From NCBI GenBank assembly GCA_039029275.1, contig JBCCGL010000013.1:1-64000 (forward strand): DNA of 64,000 bases, read 5' to 3'. Shown here piece after piece: positions 32,297-41,013 of the stretch; the first letter of the stretch is position 1, and every line of letters starts with the position of its first letter. The notes below the pieces were generated by a model. That model worked only from the letters and a program-made list of their open reading frames with translations, was not told where the DNA came from and searched no databases. The position numbers and the translations under genes were made by a program. The DNA comes from JBCCGL01 sp039029275. GTDB taxonomy: Bacteria; Pseudomonadota; Gammaproteobacteria; JBCCGL01.

Positions 32297-32728
32297 TTAC
32301 ACCGTAACGGTAAAGAGTCCTGAACCTGAGACGTTTAGTGTAAATGTGTTGCCGTCGGTTGTGGTGACATCTGCGGGCGTGCTGTCCACCAATCCGTAAG
32401 CAATCAATAGCCCTGCGGTCGTGTCGTACAAGTGCCAGTTACGGAACACTAGCGAGCCACCCGAAGCAGTCCAAACAGGATCAGCGCAGTCAAAAGTAGC
32501 AACGTTAGTTGTACGGTTCCACGTGACACTTGTTGCAGTGACGACAGAATAGCCGTTACCACTAAGTTCGTTGTCTATGTCGCCAATAACCGTATCCGAG
32601 TCAGCCGGAGTATGCGCGCTAGAAGTCAAGCGCCATTCGAAAGAATCGTTGTCTAAATCGATGCCGCCGTCTGCAATTCGTTCGGCAACATGATCGTAAA
32701 TATTTATCGTTGCGGTAGTTGTTGCCAT
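32297..32728 (-). CDS. Hypothetical virion protein (143 aa)
   Basis: Entirely beta-rich (SFEWRLTSSAHTPADSDTVI, then SLVFRNWHLYDTTAGLLIAYG). Similar proteins lie beside fibres and portals in marine podoviruses. It overlaps the portal gene by one base (TAATG). Confidence 0.55.
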   Translation of the reverse strand: MATTTATINIYDHVAERIADGGIDLDNDSFEWRLTSSAHTPADSDTVIGDIDNELSGNGYSVVTATSVTWNRTTNVATFDCADPVWTASGGSLVFRNWHLYDTTAGLLIAYGLVDSTPADVTTTDGNTFTLNVSGSGLFTVTV

Positions 32729-35166
32729 TATTCACCCTTCATTATTTGTTCGACTAACTCAAGTTTCGCTTTGCTATCGGATCGGCTTTCTTCGTGAATC
32801 TCTTTCATGCCTTTACCAATTTCTGTCAGCGCTTGAGTTATTGCCGCGTTTTGTTTTGTTGAGGTTTTTGATTGTTCGTTGAGAGATTTGGTTAGCACTT
32901 CGATAGATTTAGCGTTTGATTCAACGATCCCCGACAAGCCTTCTTTGATTCCATCGCCCATGCTGCCGATACCTTGCTTAACAGCACCCGCTACCGCGTC
33001 AACTTGATCGCTTAATTTGTCTACACTGGTTACACCGTTGGATGTGTCAAACGTCATGTTGATCCCAGAATCTCCCGATCCTGTAGGCGATTTGTTTAAC
33101 TTCGCCCATTCGATATCGAGCTTTTCGTCATGCACTGCGGCATCCATTCCCAAACGCCTTTCTTCCCTATCGTCATCAATCGCCGCTTGTTGATTCGCAC
33201 TGTTTTGTTTGTGGTATTCAAGCTCCATCTGCCAGCGCTTAATCTGCGCTTCTAGGTTTTGCTTCTGCTCAGTCAGTCGCGCGTCGTTCTGATTCTTCAT
33301 CGCGGCAACTTGCAGCTTGCCTTGCTCTATACGCTCCTGAATTTGCAGCATGATCATGTTCGGATCAGGCTGCGGTTGCGGAGGTGGTAGCTTGCGCGGA
33401 TCAATCGAGAAGTTATCCACGTCCTTAAATCCAAGTGCTTCAACGTACTTGTTGAAAGTGTTGCGAATCTCAAGCGGAGACGCCAGGCGAAGCTGTAACA
33501 ATCGGTCAAATTGCATCTGCATAATTGAGCCTAGTTGTGCTGCGCGCATATCCCGATCGTTGGTGCCCAGGCCAACGTTAACAATCATGTTGTAGCGGTC
33601 TTTCCATTCAGTAGGATTCACTTCTACCCACTCATTGCGCAGCTTCATCATGCGCGGCACGTCTTGATGTTTGCGTGCCAGTTCGTGGATGTGCTGTGTC
33701 AAGCTCTTAAGCAGCGTCTCGGCGTATGTGCGAACCATGCCGTCCTTGCGAACGCCTGCTAAGTTCGTCGCCTGTGCGTACGCTCCCTGTGTCGTCTGCT
33801 TCAATAACTCAGGATCAATAGCCTGCATTGACTTATCGATACCAGTACGATCACTTCGCTGTGCGCTGAGGTATTCCATTGCTTGGAAAATACCCTGCGC
33901 GATTGGCTGAACAGGGTTAGGCATAAACTGGCCCACTACATCACCTTTAACACGGATCGGTCGGTTAGGCGCAGGACTAATGACGTCTTCAATGTTGACG
34001 CCTGACCCGATAACGGGACGCGAGTGGTTCGTCTGATAGATGTTGTCCGCAGCCTGACGAAGCATCGTTGTGCTGGAATCTTGAAGATCGCCCGCAACGT
34101 CATCCATCGACAGCCCGTCGAACCGATGCGGAACGATGATTGGCGTCCATGCGTGGTACGGATTACGGTCTACAACCTCATGCGACAAGATAACGTCTTG
34201 CACCGCGTGAACCTGAACGGTTTCGCTCTTGCCGTCGTCGTTTGTGTCGTATTTGATGTAATACTCTTCGAGCCACACGACCTTGCTGGATTGGTCGGCG
34301 TCGGAATCCTTGTCCCATATTTCGCCGTGGCGTTCTTGGTACTCGCCCGTTTCAAGTGAATCTTGCTCGTCACCATCGTTAATTCTGTCGATGCTTTCCT
34401 TGCTGAATCCCATGTCGTGCAAATCACTCACAGTGACGCGCACCTTGTCGCCTACAAATCGGCAATCAGACAGGTCTAGGTCGGGGTGTAAGTGATCGTA
34501 AAAGAAATGCTCAGGCGGGATAACAGCAATCTTGATTTTGCCGCGCTTGCGTGTGCGTGTTGCTTCAATGTCATAGAACGGAACCTCAATAGCACCAACC
34601 TTTCGGCCGCTAGCGGGGTCGAATTGATCGACCGGAACCATTTCTACCTGCGCCTCTCCTAGCTCTAACTCTTCGTCCTTGGTCAATTCCATTACTTGGA
34701 ATTCGGTCAGCCCTTCGTAATTCTCCTGTGTAACTTCTTCGGACTCATCCCACCACGCTTTGACTACACCGTTCTTGCTTAACAGGCCGTCTTTAATCGC
34801 TTGCGTGTGGATCAAGAAGCCGTTGTTATCGCGATTCAGAACATAGTTAACGTAATCACTTTCCTGTTCTGCCTGCGCTTCATCCTCCTGCCCTTCAGGA
34901 ACGAACGCTACAGCGTCGTCAGAGGACGTGAAGACGCGAACCATGTCCGCAGCGGCCCATTCGACCACCTCCATTACATCGCGTGTAACGAGCTTGGAGC
35001 GTCCCGGAAGCGTAGGTAAGAAATCTTTATCGCCGAAGTATCGCTTTAGAGCATCCTCACGCTGCTGTGTAAGCTCATCAGAAACACCAATCGTTCGGTA
35101 TTGCTTGATGACCTTTAGCAGTTCGGTCTCAAGGTCTTTTTTGTCGTTATTCTTCATACCACCCAA
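32728..35166 (-). CDS. Portal protein (812 aa)
   Basis: A large portal, similar in size to P22-like and SU10-like portals. Seen are LPGRSKLVTRDVMEVVEWA, then RDIETEADYVNYVLNR-like QESDYVNYVLNRDNNGFLI, and VAGDLQDSSTTMLRQAADNIYQTN, which form the clip/stem region of this class. The C-terminal 200 residues are a long coiled coil (QKQNLEAQIKRWQMELEYHK) that may make the barrel. It overlaps the terminase end by 13 bp. Confidence 0.85.
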   Translation of the reverse strand: MGGMKNNDKKDLETELLKVIKQYRTIGVSDELTQQREDALKRYFGDKDFLPTLPGRSKLVTRDVMEVVEWAAADMVRVFTSSDDAVAFVPEGQEDEAQAEQESDYVNYVLNRDNNGFLIHTQAIKDGLLSKNGVVKAWWDESEEVTQENYEGLTEFQVMELTKDEELELGEAQVEMVPVDQFDPASGRKVGAIEVPFYDIEATRTRKRGKIKIAVIPPEHFFYDHLHPDLDLSDCRFVGDKVRVTVSDLHDMGFSKESIDRINDGDEQDSLETGEYQERHGEIWDKDSDADQSSKVVWLEEYYIKYDTNDDGKSETVQVHAVQDVILSHEVVDRNPYHAWTPIIVPHRFDGLSMDDVAGDLQDSSTTMLRQAADNIYQTNHSRPVIGSGVNIEDVISPAPNRPIRVKGDVVGQFMPNPVQPIAQGIFQAMEYLSAQRSDRTGIDKSMQAIDPELLKQTTQGAYAQATNLAGVRKDGMVRTYAETLLKSLTQHIHELARKHQDVPRMMKLRNEWVEVNPTEWKDRYNMIVNVGLGTNDRDMRAAQLGSIMQMQFDRLLQLRLASPLEIRNTFNKYVEALGFKDVDNFSIDPRKLPPPQPQPDPNMIMLQIQERIEQGKLQVAAMKNQNDARLTEQKQNLEAQIKRWQMELEYHKQNSANQQAAIDDDREERRLGMDAAVHDEKLDIEWAKLNKSPTGSGDSGINMTFDTSNGVTSVDKLSDQVDAVAGAVKQGIGSMGDGIKEGLSGIVESNAKSIEVLTKSLNEQSKTSTKQNAAITQALTEIGKGMKEIHEESRSDSKAKLELVEQIMKGE

Positions 35167-36449
35167 GAGGTATCTATTTCTAAGTCTTGTTCGAAAGCGT
35201 CGTCAATTTCTCGATAACCACGGAACTGCATTAGCGCGTCTGCGCCGTTGCTTGCCCAGTTGTGCAAAGGGGTTACCGAGAGAACGTCGTTTTCTTCGTT
35301 GTGTTTGTAAACGTAGTGCTTGAGAGCTTCTAAGCCGCGTTCGCAGCGCTCCTCATCGAACCACATTGAACCCATCTCTCTGCGCAGGTAATCAATGTCC
35401 GTTCCCTTGTTAACGCAGCGAGAAACGATCACTGTATTCTTAAGGCCAGCATCGTTTATTAAATCCTCCATGCTCCCTTGTTCTCCGTTGCTGCGCTTCA
35501 CACCCAAACGCATATGACCAGCATCGTGAGGCAAGTAATGTGTGCCCCAGATGTAGCCCTTGTCCTGCATCGCCTTTACGTAATGCTCGATGTCTTTTAA
35601 TCGATTGCTGTAGTAATCAATGAAGCGATGTTCAGGCCCGATCTTTTGATGAAACCAAATAGCCGTGTCATCACTGCGCCCCAAGTCCCAGAACGTGTTA
35701 ACGGGGATTCCAGAGGCAATCGGGATGCGACAGAACCGTCCGTCAGCGCGTGCTTTGACTATTTGATCCTTAAACACTGCGCCCTCTGCTATGTCGCGTA
35801 ACTCACCATCCCAAGTGTTCTGCGCCGTCTCAGCATCCACTGATCTGTCGTGCTCCATTTCATCTCGCAGAACTTGCGGAAAATAAGGGTTATCTTGGTA
35901 TCCGACTTTGCGCACGTAGGCGTTAGGCGGCGTATTCACAATGAAACGCTGCCAAGTCGCATCATGCTTGCTTGATGGATTGAAACTGACCCAGATTTCA
36001 GAACCAGGCTTGCGGATCGTGGGTATTAAAAACTTCCAGCTAGCAGAAGAAACTTTCTCAGCTTCCTCTACCCAACATATGTCTATGCCTTCCTTCGACT
36101 TGATCTTATGCGGATCAGTCTTAATCCCTTCAAATATAAACTCAGTGCCATTCGTGCCGCGTATTTCAGTAGATAGCACGTCATACACATCACTAAGACC
36201 TAGCGCCACGATACGGTCAGCTAAGAGCTTGTGAACGCTATCCTTGATAGATTTTTGCAGCTCACGCGCACAAAGAATACGAAGCGATTTCTGCGCCCCT
36301 AGAATCAATAATGCGTCAGCGAACGCCCATGACTTGGCACCACCTCGACCGCCGTAAAATACCTTGTATCGGTGTGGTTGAAATAGCTCGCGAAAAGCGG
36401 CCGGTATTTTAGCTAGCGGGAGGTCAGGAGGAAGAGCTTCCAGCTCCAT
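35154..36449 (-). CDS. Terminase large subunit (431 aa)
   Basis: A PBSX/Terminase_3 type ATPase-nuclease. The Walker A is GGRGGAKS (Lys near 39), the Walker B is ICWVEEAE, and the nuclease domain begins FWDLGRSDDTAIWF with the first catalytic Asp; further acidic residues occur at LPHDAG and near the end (NGADALMQFR). It packages DNA into the prohead. It overlaps the small subunit by 26 bp. Confidence 0.95.
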   Translation of the reverse strand: MELEALPPDLPLAKIPAAFRELFQPHRYKVFYGGRGGAKSWAFADALLILGAQKSLRILCARELQKSIKDSVHKLLADRIVALGLSDVYDVLSTEIRGTNGTEFIFEGIKTDPHKIKSKEGIDICWVEEAEKVSSASWKFLIPTIRKPGSEIWVSFNPSSKHDATWQRFIVNTPPNAYVRKVGYQDNPYFPQVLRDEMEHDRSVDAETAQNTWDGELRDIAEGAVFKDQIVKARADGRFCRIPIASGIPVNTFWDLGRSDDTAIWFHQKIGPEHRFIDYYSNRLKDIEHYVKAMQDKGYIWGTHYLPHDAGHMRLGVKRSNGEQGSMEDLINDAGLKNTVIVSRCVNKGTDIDYLRREMGSMWFDEERCERGLEALKHYVYKHNEENDVLSVTPLHNWASNGADALMQFRGYREIDDAFEQDLEIDTSWVV

Positions 36450-36747
36450 CAGATTCTACAAATTGCACCGCAATTCCTTTTAGACTCGACTCGTTGCCGT
36501 CCTCATCGGTTCCTGTGAACTGCTGTGGAACTAAACGAACGCAAGCCTGCACATAAGCCGCTGGATTCTCGTAACGCAGCTTTTCGATTACATGCGCGCC
36601 GTTATCTTCAAAGTCAGCCGCTAACGTATCTATAAACTTCTGCGAGAATTTGTTACGCGATCCTTTAGGTCGTCCAGCAGGATTACCAGACTGCCCGGGC
36701 TTGAATTGCCAAGGTTTGCTCTGTTTGTTGTCTGTAGATTCAGTCAC
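36424..36747 (-). CDS. Terminase small subunit, DUF5681-like (107 aa)
   Basis: The N-terminus has WQFKPGQSGNPAGRPKGSRN, the hallmark of DUF5681 proteins that lie upstream of large terminases. A helical middle and acidic end follow. It recognises the packaging site. The overlap with the large subunit suggests coupling. Confidence 0.75.
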   Translation of the reverse strand: MTESTDNKQSKPWQFKPGQSGNPAGRPKGSRNKFSQKFIDTLAADFEDNGAHVIEKLRYENPAAYVQACVRLVPQQFTGTDEDGNESSLKGIAVQFVESDGAGSSSS

Positions 36748-36775
36748 GGTCTCATCCTTACGGGTAGATACCTAG

Positions 36776-37069
36776 TTATTCATACTTAAATGATTGAGCT
36801 ACCTTGCCACGCATCTCTGGGCCACCGATGTTTTCTGCAACATCAAGTAACAACTGAACTTTAATAGTGTGTTCACAATCTGGCTGCTTGAGGAATTCAT
36901 CAAGCTTCTCAGCTGCCTCTAATCGATCTTGGAATTCAGTTACAAGTTTTTGCAAGGCATGATTCTTTGGGAAAACAACTTCACTATGGCTCAGTAACGC
37001 GGCATGAAGTGCGTGCTTGGCTTCCCAGTCCTTAGTTGTTTGGTCAATAACCATTGAGGTTACGCACAT
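36776..37069 (-). CDS. Hypothetical protein, first gene of the packaging operon (97 aa)
   Basis: ATG 37069 has AGGGAG seven bases upstream. Helical sequence (KDWEAKHALHAALLSHSEVVF; QDRLEAAEKLDEFL). No family is recognised. The leader upstream carries the inverted repeat at 37138-37159. Confidence 0.5.
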   Translation of the reverse strand: MCVTSMVIDQTTKDWEAKHALHAALLSHSEVVFPKNHALQKLVTEFQDRLEAAEKLDEFLKQPDCEHTIKVQLLLDVAENIGGPEMRGKVAQSFKYE

Positions 37070-37137
37070 AAACGATCTCCCTTCTGTTTACCGTAGGTAT
37101 ACAAAAAATGTGCATTACACGGTACATTTGAGTCTTA

Positions 37138-37159
37138 TTTGTACTATGCAATGTACAAA
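37138..37159. promoter_or_regulatory. Inverted repeat upstream of the packaging operon
   Basis: TTTGTAC-N8-GTACAAA has perfect 7-bp arms. It lies about 70 bp upstream of the first gene of the terminase operon, with further GTAC half-sites at 37122 and 37125 nearby. Its spacing differs from the repressor operators (N8 versus N5), so it may belong to another regulator. Confidence 0.45.
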
Positions 37160-37223
37160 CAGGAATGATCTATTCAAAGCGCATTAAAGGGCTTAACGAG
37201 CTTTATAAAGATCAAAATAAAAA

Positions 37224-37240
37224 CCCCGCACTAGGCGGGG
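37224..37240 (-). terminator. Intrinsic terminator before the packaging genes
   Basis: CCCCGC-ACTAG-GCGGGG gives a 6-bp GC stem; on the minus strand TTTTTATTTT follows. It would end transcripts coming from the small genes at 37.3-42 kb before the terminase operon, unless antiterminated. Confidence 0.8.
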
Positions 37241-37292
37241 CTATTGAATAAAGGCGGATAAAAGGATTGCTTACCTTTACGAAACGACAAAC

Positions 37293-37388
37293 TCAGCATT
37301 TACAAGTAATACGTCTCGACCACATACCCGGAGCTACCCGATTCACCTTAATCACTTGATCGTCAGTGCGCTCTGCGAAGAGCTGCAT
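37293..37388 (-). CDS. Putative micro-protein with CxC end (31 aa)
   Basis: ATG at 37388 with TAAGG about eight bases upstream opens a 31-codon frame reading MQLFAERTDDQVIKVNRVAP and ending RITCKC. It lies between the terminator at 37224 and the hairpin element at 37459. The start signal is good, but a frame this short may be chance. Confidence 0.35.
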   Translation of the reverse strand: MQLFAERTDDQVIKVNRVAPGMWSRRITCKC

Positions 37389-37458
37389 GTGTACCTTACC
37401 GTCATTTGCGAACGGTTATTCAGTCATATCCTTACAGGAGAGCTACTCCCATAATTCG

Positions 37459-37534
37459 TTGAAATGGCCCCGACGTGTACTTTGTACACTTTTTAGGTGC
37501 GGGGATTCGGGAAGCCCCGCTTTACTAATTTCAA
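37459..37534. other. Structured element with alternative pairing
   Basis: TTGAAAT (37459-37465) and ATTTCAA (37528-37534) close a 76-nt element. Inside, CCCCG (37468-37472), GCGGGG (37499-37504) and CCCCGC (37515-37520) give two exclusive pairings of the middle segment, and GTGTAC-TTT-GTACAC (37475-37489) forms a separate hairpin followed on the plus strand by TTTTT. It is a switch-like or attenuator-like layout; I do not know the transcribed strand for certain, but genes on both sides are leftward. Confidence 0.4.
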
Positions 37535-37554
37535 CCTACAGAGTGTGCACACAA

Positions 37555-37713
37555 TTAAAGTCCGACCAGGTTGTATTTCTCTTCGTATTCAGCAAGAGCT
37601 TCTTCGGCGATACTCAAATCTTCCCTCTTATCCCTTACTTCCAATTTTAGAAATAAGTGCTGGAAGTTAACCCCGTAGAGGTGCTCGGTCTCCTTGGATT
37701 CAGTGTCCTGCAT
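37555..37713 (-). CDS. Small hypothetical protein (52 aa)
   Basis: ATG at 37713, stop at 37555. The sequence begins MQDTESKETEHLYGVNFQHL and ends EEKYNLVGL, with an even, charged helical composition typical of a real small phage gene. It is in line with the genes to its right. Confidence 0.5.
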   Translation of the reverse strand: MQDTESKETEHLYGVNFQHLFLKLEVRDKREDLSIAEEALAEYEEKYNLVGL

Positions 37714-37749
37714 TAAATCGTCTCTGTGCTGATCAAGCCGTTGTGATCG

Positions 37750-37974
37750 TCATACATCAGTTGGGTCTTTCGTGATGATCAATGTGTCTTGTTCAGTCAT
37801 TACGTAATCTTCTTCGTTCTTCACTTTCATCCACTCCCTAATATTTCGCCTTATTACGGCCCTGTCTCGTTTAGCACGTTCAGAATTGACTACCTTATTC
37901 GGGTCTTTATAAACCGCGCCGGTCTCGGATATCTCCAAGCCTTCTAAGTTAATCATTCGGCTGCGTACGCTCAT
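37750..37974 (-). CDS. Hypothetical phage protein (74 aa)
   Basis: Basic, helical centre (NSERAKRDRAVIRRNIREWM). The start overlaps the upstream stop (TAATG), so it is coupled to the 37974-38249 gene. No family is recognised. Confidence 0.5.
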   Translation of the reverse strand: MSVRSRMINLEGLEISETGAVYKDPNKVVNSERAKRDRAVIRRNIREWMKVKNEEDYVMTEQDTLIITKDPTDV

Positions 37975-38249
37975 TACGCTGCAGCCCGGTTCAGCGCAGG
38001 GTATGTCTCATAAGGGTACTCACCGGAACATGAAGACCAAAGCCTCCATACGCGCTCTGCGGTGCTTCCTACAAAATGAGTCCATTCTCCGTACCCTCTA
38101 CGATCACAGTAAGCGAAAACAGTTATGTACCAATGACCACCCTTGAACCAAATATTAGGTTTGGTGCTGGATCGCCCATGACTACAAAACATCTTCCATT
38201 CTTCGTATGCCTTGATCCGGTCCTCTGTGTTAGATTCGACTTCAATCAT
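37974..38249 (-). CDS. Hypothetical phage protein (91 aa)
   Basis: Aromatic-rich (SSTKPNIWFKGGHWYITVFAY; EWTHFVGSTAERVWRLW) and probably beta-rich. It begins 1 bp after the 57-codon gene at 38251. No family is recognised. Confidence 0.5.
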   Translation of the reverse strand: MIEVESNTEDRIKAYEEWKMFCSHGRSSTKPNIWFKGGHWYITVFAYCDRRGYGEWTHFVGSTAERVWRLWSSCSGEYPYETYPALNRAAA

Positions 38250-38250
38250 T

Positions 38251-38424
38251 TCAGAAAAATCTCACTTCCTCGCCGAGACTATCAACGTAATCACTAATCT
38301 CGCTTTGATACTTTGCAGCGTTTTCTGCGCCGATCATGCTTGTCAATAATTGTGTGAACGCGTCGCGCAGTATGGCTTTGTTGTATTTTTGTTTATCTTC
38401 AGCCGATAGTTGCTTAAAGTTCAT
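38251..38424 (-). CDS. Small hypothetical helical protein (57 aa)
   Basis: ATG 38424 overlaps the stop of the preceding gene by one base (TAATG). It reads MNFKQLSAEDKQKYNKAILR and continues with helices to GEEVRFF. Translation coupling and full use of the gap make it likely real. Confidence 0.55.
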   Translation of the reverse strand: MNFKQLSAEDKQKYNKAILRDAFTQLLTSMIGAENAAKYQSEISDYVDSLGEEVRFF

Positions 38425-38552
38425 TAAGCGGCTTTCTTCTTCTCAGCGTCGATAGAATCAGCAATATGATTTAGCAAACCCTCAACACGATCTATTAACC
38501 GATGGGCTTCACGGATCAGCCGTTTTCTCTCAAACTCCGATAGTTTTTTCAT
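38424..38552 (-). CDS. Small basic helical protein (42 aa), probably leaderless
   Basis: The frame reads MKKLSEFERKRLIREAHRLI, then DRVEGLLNHIADSIDAEKKKAA. A TG-G-TATAAT extended -10 (38567-38559) predicts transcription from about 38552, the A of the ATG, so the mRNA would have no leader. No Shine-Dalgarno is present, which agrees. Confidence 0.55.
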   Translation of the reverse strand: MKKLSEFERKRLIREAHRLIDRVEGLLNHIADSIDAEKKKAA

Positions 38553-38558
38553 AAGGAA

Positions 38559-38567
38559 ATTATACCA
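38559..38567 (-). promoter_or_regulatory. Extended -10 promoter of the 42-codon gene
   Basis: On the minus strand TGGTATAAT is an exact extended -10 element. No good -35 is seen, which such promoters do not need. It drives the gene group 38552-37555. Confidence 0.6.
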
Positions 38568-38590
38568 CAATATGCCGGTTTTCTGCCGTG

Positions 38591-38974
38591 TTACTGAAGC
38601 TGTTTACGCGCTTCTTTTACCAACTTAACAAGCTGATCCAGATAATGCGGGTTATCAACAATTAGCTGCTGGATTCCATCAGCCATCGAAGTAACAACCC
38701 TTTCTTCCTGTTCTCGCGGCATGTCGATCCGATGCTCAGCACAAATAGCGTGGAGCGGTTCATGAATGTATGTATTCAATAATATCCCGAGCGGCGCGCC
38801 GTCAACAAGAATGCCGATTTCTTTTGAGTCAGGCCGTGTAACGCCCCACATCGCAGAATCATCTGAATGACTTTTCTGCATCGCCTCAACTGAGTAAAGA
38901 TTATTTCCTATTCGCAATTTGTGATCGTTCACTGATCTACCCATCCGCCCGAAATTGTTAGCTGTATTCGCCAT
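38591..38974 (-). CDS. Putative small metallopeptidase-like protein with HExxH (127 aa)
   Basis: The motif TYIHEPLHAICAEH fits HExxH zinc peptidases. The preceding beta strand ILVDGAPLGILL and the helical end are compatible with a compact zincin fold. It might cleave protein in host or virion, but small phage proteins with this motif are of unknown function. It overlaps the spike gene end by 46 bp. Confidence 0.5.
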   Translation of the reverse strand: MANTANNFGRMGRSVNDHKLRIGNNLYSVEAMQKSHSDDSAMWGVTRPDSKEIGILVDGAPLGILLNTYIHEPLHAICAEHRIDMPREQEERVVTSMADGIQQLIVDNPHYLDQLVKLVKEARKQLQ

Positions 38975-40998
38975 ATCAAAGGGAATAATTCAATGTTGTC
39001 AGCGGTCATGTTAAAGCTAGAGTTTTGGACGTCCAAGTTATAAGCCTGCGACAAGGTCACGTTATCAGCCGTAAAGCTTAACGCTGAGTTTTGAACCTCC
39101 AACTCAGTGCCTTGTGTTAAATCTACGTTGTCGGAGACAAAAGACAACGTAGAGTCGTCAACAACAAGCGTTTCGCCTGGCACAGAAGACTCTTCCAATC
39201 CAACGACCAATAACGCGCCGCGTCCGTTGCCATCACTAATCCCCGCCGTAATGTCTCGTTGAGTGCCCGCTGTAATTAAACCAGCATAAGCAATCTCTAC
39301 AGTCATGCCGTTGGTGTTGTCAGCATGAATGACGCTGTTCGTTCCCGACCATGTAAACGTTGCGCCGTCGTTCATTAGCGCATGGATAGCGAATACTTGA
39401 GCATCACGGGTCGGTGTAAACGAAACGGTTAAGTCTGAACTGTCGTTTCCGTCGCGCTCATCGCCACCGAGCACAGTGACTAAGGACATACCAGGAAAAT
39501 CAACAATCCCAACGCGCCCCTGCGCAAGCGATCCACCTTGTGGATTAAGTGTTACTAAACCAGTCCCACCTGTTGCAATCGTCGTGGCGTAAGCTTCCAC
39601 TGTGGCATCGTTACTGGTGCTGGTAGACTCAAAGCGTGATCCAGTAACAAACGGAATTGCGACGCTGTCGTTTTCTGGCGCGATAACACGATCCGCATCT
39701 ACACCGTCCTTCATAGCTGCAAGGACTAAACGCAGCGAACTATCAACGCTCGCTTTCGTTGCGCTTTCGCCTATGGTGAAGGAGCTGGTGTAATTGTCAG
39801 GGTCGCTACCGCCGCCATCTGTCGTACCCTGCATCGCAGGTAACAGAATGCTTCCCCAAGTGGAATCCTGATTAGGCCCGTAACCGTATTTTTCAAAGGC
39901 GGCTTTGTATGCTGCCGGTGTTTGGTTGCTTGTTGCGTTAGCCAGTACAAGCATGTTGACAGGCAATAACACGGAGTGATACCAAACCCATTCATCCACT
40001 TCTGTTGGGTCGTGAACCTCGCCCGCTGAATAACCTGGCCCCGAAGGAAATACAGGCGACGATGAGTCCGTTGGCCATTCGATCTGTTTATCGTAGCCGT
40101 TAGGTTCCGCGCTCATCATTGTGGGGTGCGGAACGCCTTCCGTGCCTAAGTGTCCGCTCCCACTATCCGAGTATTCTTGAATGTTCCCGTAGTAGCCGAA
40201 GGCATCAAGAACACCGGCCAAAATGCCGCCTTGGTGACATGATCCGTTCTTGAATATGTCGGGGTCAGCGTGCGCGTAAATAATCCCGCGCAAGTCGTTT
40301 GTGCCCTCTGTTTTTTCCGTCGAAGGCTGAAACAATACAAGACCAGAAGTAGTCAGTATGTCGTGACAATCCCTGTAGAGCTGTATAAACGCCGCTGTTG
40401 TGTCATCCTGCCCCGAATGACTATTAACGCCCCATGCCGGTGAGCTGTCGTTAGTGGACGTTCTCGGCCCTTTTGGGCCTTCCGTCCACGCTACTCCGTA
40501 GAAGTGATCATTGGTGCCGTAGCGAGCCTGTATAGCCGTCGTAAGTCCCTTAACGAAGTCTTGTCCGTTAGGGTGCGCGTAATCAACGTGCTCATGATTT
40601 GCGCCGGTTGTAGCGTAATAAGCTCCGCCGTTATTAATCAAATAAGCGGGCGCGCCTTTACCAAAGTGCAGACGAGGAATCGCGGCACATTCGCGGCTCG
40701 CAGCCGCAGCCAGCAGATTATCAAGCTGAGTCCAATCATAGTTCGGGTCAGCCGGGTCATAGATGTCCGCCGGTTCGGTGCCGTGACTAACAAACAATTC
40801 ATGCGGATCAAGGCGCGCTAAAAATAAACCCGGTCGCGCCCACGATGGCAGGTCAGGGCGTAGATCATTGATGCCCGAAAAGTTAACGTCAAAATCAGAC
40901 TCCATTTGAGCCTGAGTGCCCTCTTCAGTTGGCGCTAACGCTAATGATCCACCGCGTCGAGTGTCTCCCGTATTTGGGATATAAGTTGGCGTAAACAC
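38929..40998 (-). CDS. Putative tail spike with hydrolase-like N-terminal domain (689 aa)
   Basis: Residues about 50-400 look like a TIM-barrel glycoside hydrolase: WARPGLFLARLDPHELF, AYLINNGGAYY, FYGVAWTEGPKG (with Glu after Trp-Thr), then IYAHADPDIF, EYSDSGSGHLG and TMMSAEPNGYDKQIEW. Residues 420-620 are beta-rich. The C-terminus has three copies of a 20-residue repeat (LxVxxSxLSFTADNVxLxQ) related to repeats in the 677-residue protein at 30260. A virion depolymerase is likely; the sugar target is unknown. Confidence 0.55.
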   Translation of the reverse strand: MFTPTYIPNTGDTRRGGSLALAPTEEGTQAQMESDFDVNFSGINDLRPDLPSWARPGLFLARLDPHELFVSHGTEPADIYDPADPNYDWTQLDNLLAAAASRECAAIPRLHFGKGAPAYLINNGGAYYATTGANHEHVDYAHPNGQDFVKGLTTAIQARYGTNDHFYGVAWTEGPKGPRTSTNDSSPAWGVNSHSGQDDTTAAFIQLYRDCHDILTTSGLVLFQPSTEKTEGTNDLRGIIYAHADPDIFKNGSCHQGGILAGVLDAFGYYGNIQEYSDSGSGHLGTEGVPHPTMMSAEPNGYDKQIEWPTDSSSPVFPSGPGYSAGEVHDPTEVDEWVWYHSVLLPVNMLVLANATSNQTPAAYKAAFEKYGYGPNQDSTWGSILLPAMQGTTDGGGSDPDNYTSSFTIGESATKASVDSSLRLVLAAMKDGVDADRVIAPENDSVAIPFVTGSRFESTSTSNDATVEAYATTIATGGTGLVTLNPQGGSLAQGRVGIVDFPGMSLVTVLGGDERDGNDSSDLTVSFTPTRDAQVFAIHALMNDGATFTWSGTNSVIHADNTNGMTVEIAYAGLITAGTQRDITAGISDGNGRGALLVVGLEESSVPGETLVVDDSTLSFVSDNVDLTQGTELEVQNSALSFTADNVTLSQAYNLDVQNSSFNMTADNIELFPLIWRIQLTISGGWVDQ

Positions 40999-41013
40999 TT
41001 GGGTTACGCGAAC

